The position numbers and the translations under genes were made by a program. From Anaeromyxobacteraceae bacterium (GTDB taxonomy: Bacteria > Myxococcota > Myxococcia > Myxococcales > Anaeromyxobacteraceae): a stretch of 7,898 bases of DNA. Shown here piece after piece: positions 1-5,854 of this stretch; position 1 is the first letter of the stretch; every line of letters starts with the position of its first letter. The stretch spans positions 1-7,898 of the forward strand of contig DAIEMM010000299.1 of assembly GCA_027349605.1 (NCBI GenBank), written 5' to 3'. The notes under the pieces are model-generated. The model had not been told where the DNA came from. It searched no databases and saw nothing but the letters and a program-made list of their open reading frames with translations.

Positions 1-704
1 TCGGCCGCTCGCCGGCCTTCGCCAACGGCTCGGCGATGCTCGTCCCGCACGTCTTCGGCCCCGACTCGCTCTGGGTGACGAACCTGCTCGGGTACCCGAT
101 CGTCCCGAACGACCTGGGTTCTGGCACGAGACCCTGGAGCCAGGCCACGGCGGACGCCATCTGGACCGGCGTCGTGAACTACGGCGCGGCGGTCGCCAAC
201 CAGCTTGGCGCCCCGGTGGCGAAGGCCTCGGCGACCAAGATGACCCGCAGCGCGGCCAACCTGGTCACCGTAGAGACGCTCGCCGACCTGCCGGATCCGT
301 TGCCCGGAACGCTCTTCCTCATCGGCGCCGAGGCGGCGTTCCCCTCGGGCGTGAAGACGGTCACCCGGGTGGATGCCCGCCACTTCACCTACACCGAGAC
401 GGAGACACGCGCGGTCAACCCGGCCGCCTCGCCTCCGGTGCCGGCTTACTCGCTCCCTGCCACGTCGACGCAGCCGGTGGCGTTCTATACCGCCATGCAG
501 GGGACTGACTGGACCTGGGCCTACACCCAGATGCTCATCAACCTGAACCACGAGGTGGCGCCGAAGGCCTCCGCGCTGTCCTGCGCCGACTGCCACCCGA
601 AGATGGGCGGCAGCGTGGCCACGAGCCGCATGCGGGAACTGTACAACCTCCAGGTCGGTGGCCCCTGCGAGGACCCGGCCGATACGGGGTGCTCGAAGCG
701 GTAG
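1..704 (+). CDS. C-terminal part of a c-type (probably multiheme) cytochrome
   Basis: The reading frame is open from base 3 with no start codon that looks genuine, so this is the 3' end of a longer gene; the stop is TAG at 702-704. About 233 residues are visible. A single heme-attachment motif CADCH is encoded at 582-596, close to the C terminus, with the His as the expected proximal iron ligand. It is preceded by the segment NLNHEVAPKASALS; an NH-x-V-x-P-K stretch just before a terminal CXXCH is common in multiheme cytochromes, and its His could be a distal ligand. Two further Cys lie in the last twelve residues (PCEDPADTGC) and do not form a heme motif. The rest is Trp/Tyr-rich, with no visible membrane segment. 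Such proteins are normally exported and carry electrons in the periplasm or at the outer membrane. The heme count and function depend on the missing N-terminal part. A monoheme dehydrogenase subunit is a less likely alternative. Confidence 0.75.
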   Translation, partial: GRSPAFANGSAMLVPHVFGPDSLWVTNLLGYPIVPNDLGSGTRPWSQATADAIWTGVVNYGAAVANQLGAPVAKASATKMTRSAANLVTVETLADLPDPLPGTLFLIGAEAAFPSGVKTVTRVDARHFTYTETETRAVNPAASPPVPAYSLPATSTQPVAFYTAMQGTDWTWAYTQMLINLNHEVAPKASALSCADCHPKMGGSVATSRMRELYNLQVGGPCEDPADTGCSKR

Positions 705-732
705 CGCGACACCCAGCCAAGAGCAATCCAGG

Positions 733-770
733 AGGCCGTCCTCTCATGCGAGGGGGCGGCCTTCGCCTTT
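733..770 (+). terminator. Intrinsic-type terminator of the cytochrome gene
   Basis: Bases 733-745 pair with 750-762 in a 13-bp stem around the tetraloop ATGC. On the plus-strand RNA all 13 positions pair, two of them as G-U wobbles. On the minus strand those two become C-A mismatches, so the structure favours plus-strand transcripts. It lies 28 bases after the cytochrome stop and is followed by a short pyrimidine-rich tail (TCGCCTTT) rather than a true U-tract. The position in a convergent gap supports the call; efficiency is unknown. Confidence 0.75.
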
Positions 771-824
771 GCGGGGCCTTCGAGAAACTCGGCAACGGCG
801 CCGTTTGGACCCCGTTCCTGAGTC

Positions 825-848
825 TGATAATGTATATTATGTAAACTA
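825..848. promoter_or_regulatory. AT-rich island with an imperfect palindrome, possible operator or promoter
   Basis: This run is almost pure A/T in an otherwise very GC-rich window. It contains ATAATGTATATTAT (827-840), a 14-bp palindrome in which only one base pair breaks the symmetry. On the plus strand TTGGAC (805-810) stands 15 bases before GATAAT (826-831). On the minus strand CTGACC stands 18 bases before CATAAT. Neither pair is a good promoter and neither would lead into a recognised gene. The island sits about 14 bases beyond the MerR stop codon. It may be an operator, an antisense promoter or simply a DNA-unwinding spot; the function is not established. Confidence 0.3.
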
Positions 849-861
849 CGACCGGGACCGG

Positions 862-1407
862 TCAGGCGTGCGAACGGGTCGCGTCCTCGCCCTCGTGCTG
901 GCCCTGGCTGGCGGGCCCCGGCGAGAGCCCGGCGTGCCTGCCCCCGCACTCCCCGGTCCTCGCCAGGACCCGGACGATGCGAGGCGCCCCGCTCCGGGAG
1001 GCCACGGTGCACGGGCACGGGACGGAGGAAGGATCGGAGACGTTCTCCGCCACCGACGAGAGCGCCTGGCGCAGCTCGGACTCGAGGCGGCGCATCCGCT
1101 CGATCCGGTTGCGAGCCTGGGCGATGTGCGCCGGGAGCCGCTCGCGCAGCAGCTTCCGGAACTCGACCGCGTTCCGGCACCCCTCCCGCATCGCCAGCAG
1201 CGCCCGGATGTCCGGGATGGAGAGGCCCAGCTCGCGGAAGTCGAGGATCAGCTGGAGCTGCTCCAGCGCCGCGCGGTCGTACCGGCGGTGTCCACCGTCG
1301 CTCACGGCGACGGGCTGCAGGAGGCCCTGCTCCTCGTAGAAGCGAACCGTGCGAACGGTCTCCCCCGTCGCCCGGGCCAGGTCCCCCGATGTGAACACGC
1401 GATCCAT
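862..1407 (-). CDS. MerR-family transcriptional regulator
   Basis: The 181-residue product starts with a canonical MerR winged-helix domain: SGDLARATGETVRTVRFYEE at about 7-26, the wing GGHRRYD at 38-44, and the second helical pair LQLILDFRELGLSIPDIRAL at 51-70. A long helix rich in Arg and Glu (about 82-120) should form the antiparallel dimerisation coiled coil. The tail has Cys77, a CPC motif at 131-133 and Cys154, then a low-complexity Gly/Ser/His end. The family usually has 120-150 residues, so the tail is long. The Cys placement leaves metal or thiol sensing possible but does not match a named sensor. An in-frame TAG lies just upstream, so the ATG at 1407 is the first possible start; no clear Shine-Dalgarno precedes it. 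The gene lies 57 bases after the second acyl-CoA dehydrogenase on the same strand, so it is probably the last gene of that operon. MerR proteins such as LiuR control branched-chain and fatty acid breakdown in proteobacteria, which suits this context; the inducer here is unknown. Confidence 0.88.
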   Translation of the reverse strand: MDRVFTSGDLARATGETVRTVRFYEEQGLLQPVAVSDGGHRRYDRAALEQLQLILDFRELGLSIPDIRALLAMREGCRNAVEFRKLLRERLPAHIAQARNRIERMRRLESELRQALSSVAENVSDPSSVPCPCTVASRSGAPRIVRVLARTGECGGRHAGLSPGPASQGQHEGEDATRSHA

Positions 1408-1464
1408 CTGCCATGTTGGCTAATGGCGCGGCGGCCCGGACGCAACGGTCGATGAGGATGCGCG

Positions 1465-2613
1465 CTATCCGTCCCGGGACAGGACGTGGCGGGCGATGAC
1501 CAGCCGCTGGATCTCGCTCGTCCCCTCGTAGATGGTCTGCACGCGGGCGTCCCGGAACAGGCGCTCGACCGGGAACTCGTCGATGTACCCGTACCCACCG
1601 TTAATCTGGACGGCCTTGGAGGCCGCGGCCTGGGCGGCCTCGCTGGCGAGGAGCTTGGCCATGGCCGCCTCCTGGCCGAATGGCTTCCCCGCCTCCTTGA
1701 GCGCCGCCGCGCGAAGCGTCATCAGCCGTGCCGCGTCGTGCGCGGTCCGCATGTCGGCGAGGGCGAAGGCGATGGCCTGGAACCCGGAGATGGGCTTCCC
1801 GAAGGCATGCCGCTCCTGCGCGTAGCGGCTGGAGGCGTCGAGCGCGGCCCGGATGGTCCCGGTGGCCTGGGACGCGATGCCGATGCGCCCCCCGTCGAGG
1901 GCGGACAGCGCGACCCGCAGGCCGTGCCCGAGCTCCCCGAGGACCGCCGACGCCGGCACCTCGCAGTCCTCGAAGGTGAGCGAGACCGTGCTCGAGGAGC
2001 GGATCCCCATCTTCTCCTCGTGGCGCCCCACCACCAGGCCGGGCGTTCCCCCCTCGACCAGGAACGCGGTGATGCCGCGGTTCCCCGCCCCGACGTCGGT
2101 GCGGGCCCAGACGACGACGACCCCGGCCCGGTCGCCGCTCGTGATCCACTGCTTGGTGCCGTTCAGCACCCAGCGGTCGCCCCGGAGGTCGGCCCGGGTG
2201 CTCATCGAGTTGGGATCGCTGCCCGCCTGGGGCTCGGAGAGGCCGAACGAGCCGGCCAGCCACTCCCCCGAGGCCAGCCGCGGGAGGCAGCGGGCCTTCT
2301 GCTCCCCGGTGCCGAACCGGGCGATGGTCTCGCCCACCATGTTGGTGACGGCCATGGTGACCGCGAGGGCGCAGTCGGCCCGGGCCACCTCCATCACCGC
2401 CAGGGCGTAGGCCACCGCTCCCGCCTCGGAGCCGCCGTGGACCGCCGGAACGTTCACGGCGAGGAGCCCCAGCTGCCCGAGCTCGCGGATCAGCTCCTCC
2501 GGGAAGCGAGCCTTCCGGTCGGCCTCGGCGGCGGCCGGCTCGGCCCTCTCGACGGCGAACTTCCGGGCCGCGGCCGCGACGGCCTGCTGGACCTCGGTCC
2601 CGTCGAAATCCAT
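1465..2613 (-). CDS. Acyl-CoA dehydrogenase (short-chain type), second of a tandem pair
   Basis: This 382-residue FAD enzyme is full length for the family. It oxidises acyl-CoA to trans-2-enoyl-CoA and passes electrons to electron-transfer flavoprotein in the cytoplasm. Visible motifs are GLSEPQAGSD (124-133) and NGTKQWITSG (151-160) of the flavin-binding beta domain, the subunit-crossing flavin contact RHAFGKPI (268-275), NGGYGY (338-343) and IYEGTSEIQR (361-370). Glu363 in the YEGT motif is the expected catalytic base at the position used by short- and medium-chain enzymes; isovaleryl-CoA dehydrogenases use a Glu elsewhere, so that specificity is unlikely. Chain length cannot be read from sequence. 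Its ATG lies 3 bases after the upstream dehydrogenase stop (TAGACGATG), with AAGGG at the end of that gene as probable ribosome-binding site, so the two should be translationally coupled. The N-terminal 30 residues are unusually Ala-rich. Confidence 0.93.
   Translation of the reverse strand: MDFDGTEVQQAVAAAARKFAVERAEPAAAEADRKARFPEELIRELGQLGLLAVNVPAVHGGSEAGAVAYALAVMEVARADCALAVTMAVTNMVGETIARFGTGEQKARCLPRLASGEWLAGSFGLSEPQAGSDPNSMSTRADLRGDRWVLNGTKQWITSGDRAGVVVVWARTDVGAGNRGITAFLVEGGTPGLVVGRHEEKMGIRSSSTVSLTFEDCEVPASAVLGELGHGLRVALSALDGGRIGIASQATGTIRAALDASSRYAQERHAFGKPISGFQAIAFALADMRTAHDAARLMTLRAAALKEAGKPFGQEAAMAKLLASEAAQAAASKAVQINGGYGYIDEFPVERLFRDARVQTIYEGTSEIQRLVIARHVLSRDG
1492..1533. repeat. 42-base direct repeat, copy 1 (3' end of the second acyl-CoA dehydrogenase)
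   Basis: These bases match 2638-2679 at 41 of 42 positions; the single difference is the C at 1522 against G at 2668. The stretch encodes the catalytic YEGTSEIQRLVIA region in both genes. The copies are 1146 bases apart, a multiple of three, so recombination between them would leave one intact hybrid dehydrogenase gene. Confidence 0.85.
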
Positions 2614-2616
2614 CGT

Positions 2617-3759
2617 CTAGCCCTTCAGGACGTTGGCGGCGATGACCAGCCGCTGGATCTCGCTCGTGCCCTCGTAGATCTCCGTGATGCGGCTGTCGCG
2701 CCAGTGGCGCTCCACGTCGTACTCCTTCACGTAGCCGTACCCACCGTGAACCTGGATGGCCTTCGAGGTGACCCGCTCGCACATCTCCGAGGCGTAGAGC
2801 TTGGCCATGGCGCTCTCCGCGCTGTGCCGGATCCCCTTGTCCTTCATCCAGGCGGCTCGCCAGACGAGCAGCCGGGCCGCCTCGATCTCGGTGGCCATGT
2901 CGGCCAGCATGAACTGGATGGCCTGGAACTGGGTGATGGGCTGGCCGAAGGCCTTGCGCTCCTTGGCGTAGGCGACGGCCTCCTCGTAGGCCGCCTGGGC
3001 GATGCCGAGCGCCTGCGCGGCGATGCCGATCCGGCCGCCGTCGAGGGTCTGCATGGCGACCTTGAACCCCTCCCCTTCGCCTCCCAGCCGGAAGCGCTCG
3101 GGGAGGACCACGTCCTCGAAGAAGAGCGTGCAGGACCCGGAGGCCCGGATGCCGACCTTCTCGTCGGCCTTGCTGCGGGTGAAGCCCTTCACGGAGCCCG
3201 GCACCAGGAAGGCGCTCGTCCCCTTGTGACCCTTGGAGCGGTCGGTGACCGCGAAGACCAGCACGACGTCGGCCTGGGGGCCGTTGGTGATGAAGTTCTT
3301 CGTGCCGTTCAGGACGTACTCGTTGCCCTTCTTCACGGCCACGGTGCGCATCTCCGCGGCGTCGGAGCCGCTGGTGGGCTCGGTGAGCGCGAACGCGCCC
3401 AGCCGCTCGCCGCGAGCGAAGGGGACGAGGAAGTCCCGCTTCTGCTCCTCGGTGCCGAACTTGTGGATCGGGTCGCAGTACAGGGAGTTGTTCACGCTCA
3501 TGATGACGCCGGTGCCGGCGCAGCCGCGGGAGATCTCCTCCATGGCCACGGCGTAGCTGACGTTGTCCATGCCGGCGCCGCCCAGCTCGGCGGGGATGGC
3601 GACGCCCATCAGCCCCATCTCGGCGAGCTTCTTCACGGCGTCGGCCGGGAACTGGTGATCGAGGTCCCAGCGGCGGGCGTTGGGCCGGAGCTCGGAGTCG
3701 GCGAACTGGCGGCAGAGTTCCCGGACCTGGCGTTGCTCGTCGGTGAGCTGGATGTCCAT
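2617..3759 (-). CDS. Acyl-CoA dehydrogenase (short-chain/butyryl-CoA type), first of a tandem pair
   Basis: The product is a full-length 380-residue FAD-dependent dehydrogenase for the first step of beta-oxidation. Motifs in order are the N-terminal helical domain, ALTEPTSGSD (124-133), NGTKNFITNG (151-160), the second beta-domain stretch KVGIRASGS (201-209), RKAFGQPI (268-275), QVHGGYGY (336-343) and IYEGTSEIQR (361-370), with Glu363 as the expected catalytic base. Overall it resembles bacterial short-chain or butyryl-CoA dehydrogenases more closely than its downstream neighbour does, but the preferred acyl chain is inference. The ATG at 3759 has a strong ribosome-binding site, GAGGAG four bases upstream, and lies 15 bases after the enoyl-CoA hydratase stop. 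It shares active-site layout and length with the second dehydrogenase, yet the two differ across most of the rest of their length, so this is an old duplication or an assembly of two subfamilies rather than a fresh copy. Confidence 0.95.
   Translation of the reverse strand: MDIQLTDEQRQVRELCRQFADSELRPNARRWDLDHQFPADAVKKLAEMGLMGVAIPAELGGAGMDNVSYAVAMEEISRGCAGTGVIMSVNNSLYCDPIHKFGTEEQKRDFLVPFARGERLGAFALTEPTSGSDAAEMRTVAVKKGNEYVLNGTKNFITNGPQADVVLVFAVTDRSKGHKGTSAFLVPGSVKGFTRSKADEKVGIRASGSCTLFFEDVVLPERFRLGGEGEGFKVAMQTLDGGRIGIAAQALGIAQAAYEEAVAYAKERKAFGQPITQFQAIQFMLADMATEIEAARLLVWRAAWMKDKGIRHSAESAMAKLYASEMCERVTSKAIQVHGGYGYVKEYDVERHWRDSRITEIYEGTSEIQRLVIAANVLKG
2638..2679. repeat. 42-base direct repeat, copy 2 (3' end of the first acyl-CoA dehydrogenase)
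   Basis: Partner of 1492-1533 with one mismatch. It covers the codons of the catalytic Glu motif near the end of the first dehydrogenase gene. Flanking bases on both sides diverge quickly, which points to local gene conversion or strong codon conservation rather than a mobile repeat. Confidence 0.85.
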
Positions 3760-3774
3760 CGTTCTCCTCGCTGG

Positions 3775-4557
3775 TCAGGCGCCCAGGAACCGGGCGGCGC
3801 GCTTCTCGACGAATGCCTGCAGGCCTTCCTTGCCGTCGGCGGTGCCGAAGAGCATGCCGAAGGCAACCGCCTCCATCTCCTGCCCCGCCGCGAGCTGTGG
3901 CCGGGCCGTGGCACGGAGGATCCGCTTCGCCGCCGCCGTGGCCCCGGGCCCCTTCGACGCGATCTTGCGCGCCTGGGACAGCGCGTACTCGAGCAGCTTC
4001 TCCGGAGGCAGCACCTCGAGCGCGAGCCCCCAGGCCTTGGCCGTGGCCGCGTCGGCCATGTCCCCGGTCAGGATCATCTCCATCGCGCGGGCGGGGCCGA
4101 CCCGGCGCTGGAGCCGCTGCGTTCCTCCGAAGGCGGGAATGATGCCCAGGTTGACCTCGGGCTGGCCGAAGCGCGCCTTCTCGCTCGCGTACACGAGGTC
4201 GCAGGCCATGGCCAGCTCGCACCCTCCGCCCAGCGCGAAGCCGTTCACCGCCGCGAGGGTCGGAATGGAGAGGGCCTCCAGCCGCTCGAAGGTGCGCTGC
4301 CCGGCCTCGGCGAACCGACGGGCCTCGAGCGGCGAGAGCCTGGACATCTCGGCGATGTCGGCCCCGGCCACGAAGGCCTTCTCGCCGCCGCCGGTCAGGA
4401 CGAGGGCGCGCAGCGCCCGGTCGGACTCGACCTCGGTGAGCATCTCGCCCAGCTCGCGCACGGTCCGGGTGTCGAGGGCGTTCAGCGCCTTCGGGCGATT
4501 CATGGTGGCGATGCCGACCCCGTCCTCGACCCGCCACAGGATGTTCTCGAGCTGCAT
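3775..4557 (-). CDS. Enoyl-CoA hydratase (crotonase family)
   Basis: The 260-residue protein is the usual crotonase length. It hydrates trans-2-enoyl-CoA to (S)-3-hydroxyacyl-CoA. The oxyanion-hole loop AGADIAEM lies at 64-71, and GGGCELAMACD at 110-120 carries Gly111 and the catalytic Glu114. FGQPEVNLGIIPAFGGTQRL at 130-149 holds the second catalytic Glu134. Both acid residues are present, which favours a true hydratase over isomerases or other crotonases that keep only one. The C-terminal helices that complete the active site of the neighbouring subunit are intact. The ATG at 4557 follows GGGAGG at good spacing. The gene lies between the 3-hydroxyacyl-CoA dehydrogenase (28-base gap containing a hairpin) and the first acyl-CoA dehydrogenase (15-base gap), matching its place in the pathway. 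Whether it prefers crotonyl-CoA or longer chains is not visible. Confidence 0.95.
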   Translation of the reverse strand: MQLENILWRVEDGVGIATMNRPKALNALDTRTVRELGEMLTEVESDRALRALVLTGGGEKAFVAGADIAEMSRLSPLEARRFAEAGQRTFERLEALSIPTLAAVNGFALGGGCELAMACDLVYASEKARFGQPEVNLGIIPAFGGTQRLQRRVGPARAMEMILTGDMADAATAKAWGLALEVLPPEKLLEYALSQARKIASKGPGATAAAKRILRATARPQLAAGQEMEAVAFGMLFGTADGKEGLQAFVEKRAARFLGA

Positions 4558-4568
4558 CGCGCCTCCCG

Positions 4569-4585
4569 GCCGCCCCGAGGGCGGC
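4569..4585 (-). other. Intercistronic mRNA hairpin between hbd and enoyl-CoA hydratase
   Basis: Immediately after the hbd TGA, the mRNA can fold GCCGCCC with GGGCGGC around a three-base loop, a perfect 7-bp GC stem. No U-run follows, so it is unlikely to terminate transcription. It ends two bases before the GGGAGG ribosome-binding site of the hydratase and could protect the upstream mRNA end or tune hydratase translation. Confidence 0.45.
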
Positions 4586-5440
4586 TCAAGCGTACTTGTA
4601 GAAACCGCGGCCGCTCTTGCGGCCCATCCACCCCGCGGCGACGTACTGCCGGAGCAGCGCCGCCGGGCGGTACTTGTCCTCGCCGAGCTCGCGGTGCAGG
4701 ACGTCGGCGATGTAGAGGCAGGTGTCGAGCCCGATGAAGTCGGCCAGGGTGAGCGGGCCCATCGGGTGGTTGAGGCCGAGCTTCACCCCGGTGTCGATGT
4801 CCTCGGGCGTGGCCAGTCCCTCCTGGAGGGCGAAGCAGGCCTCGTTGATGAGGGGAATGAGCACGCGGTTCACGATGAACCCCGGGACGTCCCGGGACGT
4901 CACCGTGGTCTTGCCGAAGGTCCTCGTCGCCAGCTCGACCACCGTCTTCCAGGTGTCGTCGCTGGTCTGCAGGCCGCGGATGATCTCGATGAGCTGCATC
5001 ACCGGCGGCGGGTTCATGAAGTGCATCCCGATGAACTGGGCGGGGCGCTTCGTCGCGGCCGCGAGCTGGGTGATGGAGATGGAGCTGGTGTTGGAGGCGA
5101 GGAGGGCGTGGGGAGCGAGCAAGGCGTCGAGCTTGCGGAAGAGCTCCACCTTGGGCTCGACCCGCTCGATGATGGCCTCGATCGCGAGGTCGGCGCCGGC
5201 GGCGGCCTCCACCGCGTCGGCAGGGTGGATCCGGTCGAGGATGCCTTGCCGGGCCTCGGCGGTGATCTTCCCCCTCTCGACCAGCTTCTGGAGCGACCCC
5301 GCGAGCTTCGCGTGGGACTTCGCGGCGAGACCGGGAACGGCGTCGAGCAGCGTGACCGTGAGCCCGGACTGCGCGGCCACCTGGGCGATTCCGCTGCCCA
5401 TCTGCCCTGCGCCGACGACTGCGATGCGCTCGATCGCCAT
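4586..5440 (-). CDS. hbd: 3-hydroxyacyl-CoA (3-hydroxybutyryl-CoA) dehydrogenase
   Basis: This 284-residue enzyme oxidises (S)-3-hydroxyacyl-CoA to 3-ketoacyl-CoA with NAD+. The N-terminal Rossmann fold shows GAGQMG at 10-15 and Asp33 at the end of strand two, which favours NAD over NADP. Ser119 (SNTSS), His140 (GMHFMNPPPVM) and Glu152 match the Ser, catalytic His and His-activating Glu of the family, and the conserved DVPGFIVNR (184-192) supplies the Asn contact. The C-terminal domain includes GLNHPMGPLTLADFIGLD and ends GRKSGRGFYKY, as in short monofunctional HBD enzymes rather than the FadB fusion. An in-frame GTG at 5464 would add eight residues, but the ATG at 5440 has AGGAG five bases upstream, begins exactly as the family does (MAIERIAVVGAG), and leaves room for the promoter. 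It is the first gene of the beta-oxidation operon. Confidence 0.95.
   Translation of the reverse strand: MAIERIAVVGAGQMGSGIAQVAAQSGLTVTLLDAVPGLAAKSHAKLAGSLQKLVERGKITAEARQGILDRIHPADAVEAAAGADLAIEAIIERVEPKVELFRKLDALLAPHALLASNTSSISITQLAAATKRPAQFIGMHFMNPPPVMQLIEIIRGLQTSDDTWKTVVELATRTFGKTTVTSRDVPGFIVNRVLIPLINEACFALQEGLATPEDIDTGVKLGLNHPMGPLTLADFIGLDTCLYIADVLHRELGEDKYRPAALLRQYVAAGWMGRKSGRGFYKYA
4881..4901. repeat. Tandem palindromic decamer inside hbd
   Basis: CCCGGGACGT occurs twice in a row, and the overlap forms 16-bp perfect palindromes. It lies in the codons for the conserved RDVPG stretch, so amino-acid constraint plus GC-rich codon choice explains it well enough. No function is claimed. Confidence 0.5.
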
Positions 5441-5445
5441 GGATG

Positions 5446-5450
5446 CTCCT
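5446..5450 (-). promoter_or_regulatory. Ribosome-binding site that fixes the hbd start
   Basis: AGGAG on the minus strand, five bases before the ATG at 5440. The alternative GTG at 5464 has no comparable site and would lie upstream of the predicted transcription start. Confidence 0.75.
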
Positions 5451-5465
5451 GTGCGGGGACGCACC

Positions 5466-5495
5466 GTGATACGGAGATTCGCGCTCGGTTGTCAA
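5466..5495 (-). promoter_or_regulatory. Promoter of the beta-oxidation operon, with possible MerR-type dyad
   Basis: On the minus strand a perfect -35 box TTGACA (5495-5490) is followed after 18 bases by TATCAC (5471-5466), four of six matches to the -10 consensus. Transcription would start near 5459, about 19 bases before the hbd ATG. The -35 box contains the TGA stop of the upstream gene. The spacer and the first base of the -10 box hold an imperfect dyad, ACCGAG and CTCCGT separated by seven bases (five of six pairs). MerR-family operators typically lie between -35 and -10 in a lengthened spacer, and a MerR gene ends this operon, so autoregulation is plausible but unproven. Confidence 0.6.
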
Positions 5496-5854
5496 TCGGT
5501 GCGTGAGGGCGGATCGCCGATCGCCAGGACGACGGGGCCGCTCTCCGAGACCACGACCGGGAGCCGGCTGCGCTGGACGTCGCCGTTCGCCCGCGAGACC
5601 CGCACCACGACGTCGTAGGTCCCGTCCGGGAGCTTCACCTCGTGGCGCACCTGGGCGGGGGCTCCGGCCGGGAAGCGGTACTCGGCGTGGCGCAGCGCGC
5701 CTTCGGGACGCCGGATCTCCACCTCCAGCGCGCGGACGTCCGCGGGGTGCTGGAGGGCGTAGACGAAGGTCACGTTCCTCGGCATGGCGCCGAGGAAGAA
5801 CAGGCCGACCGCGGCGAAACCCAGGAGGAGGAGGAGGCGGACCGCGCCCTTCAT
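5492..5854 (-). CDS. Small membrane-anchored or exported protein of unknown function
   Basis: I do not recognise this 120-residue protein. Residues 1-4 include Lys2 (MKGA), followed by a Leu-rich hydrophobic stretch at about 5-23, which is either a signal peptide or a single membrane anchor; the basic N terminus puts the body outside the cytoplasm. Residues 27-112 look beta-rich: alternating segments such as RALEVEIRR, VRHEVKLPDGTYDVVVRVSR and LPVVVSESGPVVLAIG recall small immunoglobulin-like or carboxypeptidase-regulatory-like beta sandwiches, but that is only a fold guess. There are no Cys, heme, lipobox or catalytic motifs. The ATG shares ATGA with the stop of the upstream gene (4-base overlap) and follows a purine-rich AGAAGG, so translation is probably coupled. 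The same frame remains open upstream to 6118, but that part is a shadow of the neighbouring gene. Its stop lies inside the -35 box of the hbd promoter. Confidence 0.72.
   Translation of the reverse strand: MKGAVRLLLLLGFAAVGLFFLGAMPRNVTFVYALQHPADVRALEVEIRRPEGALRHAEYRFPAGAPAQVRHEVKLPDGTYDVVVRVSRANGDVQRSRLPVVVSESGPVVLAIGDPPSRTD
5823..5837. repeat. Trinucleotide repeat (AGG)5 in the signal/anchor codons
   Basis: Five AGG units on the plus strand read as CTC/CCT on the coding strand and give the Leu run of the hydrophobic segment in the gene ending at 5492. Slippage by whole units would lengthen or shorten the Leu run without a frameshift, so phase variation is not expected. Confidence 0.4.

Noticed and set aside
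658..1455. Plus-strand open frame opposite the MerR gene
   Set aside because: It overlaps the cytochrome end, runs through the terminator hairpin and is antisense to a clear MerR domain.
1601..4537. Minus-strand open frame of over 970 codons in another frame through the same genes
   Set aside because: It crosses three genuine genes out of frame and has a low-complexity Arg/Gly/Ala composition.
1486..4737. Plus-strand open frame of over 1000 codons antisense to the acyl-CoA genes
   Set aside because: The translation is Gly/Pro/Arg/Leu-rich with no domain, and it mirrors the codon bias of well-supported minus-strand enzymes. It is a GC-rich shadow frame.
5441..5464. GTG start of hbd at 5464
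   Set aside because: It adds residues foreign to the family, lacks a ribosome-binding site and precedes the predicted transcription start.
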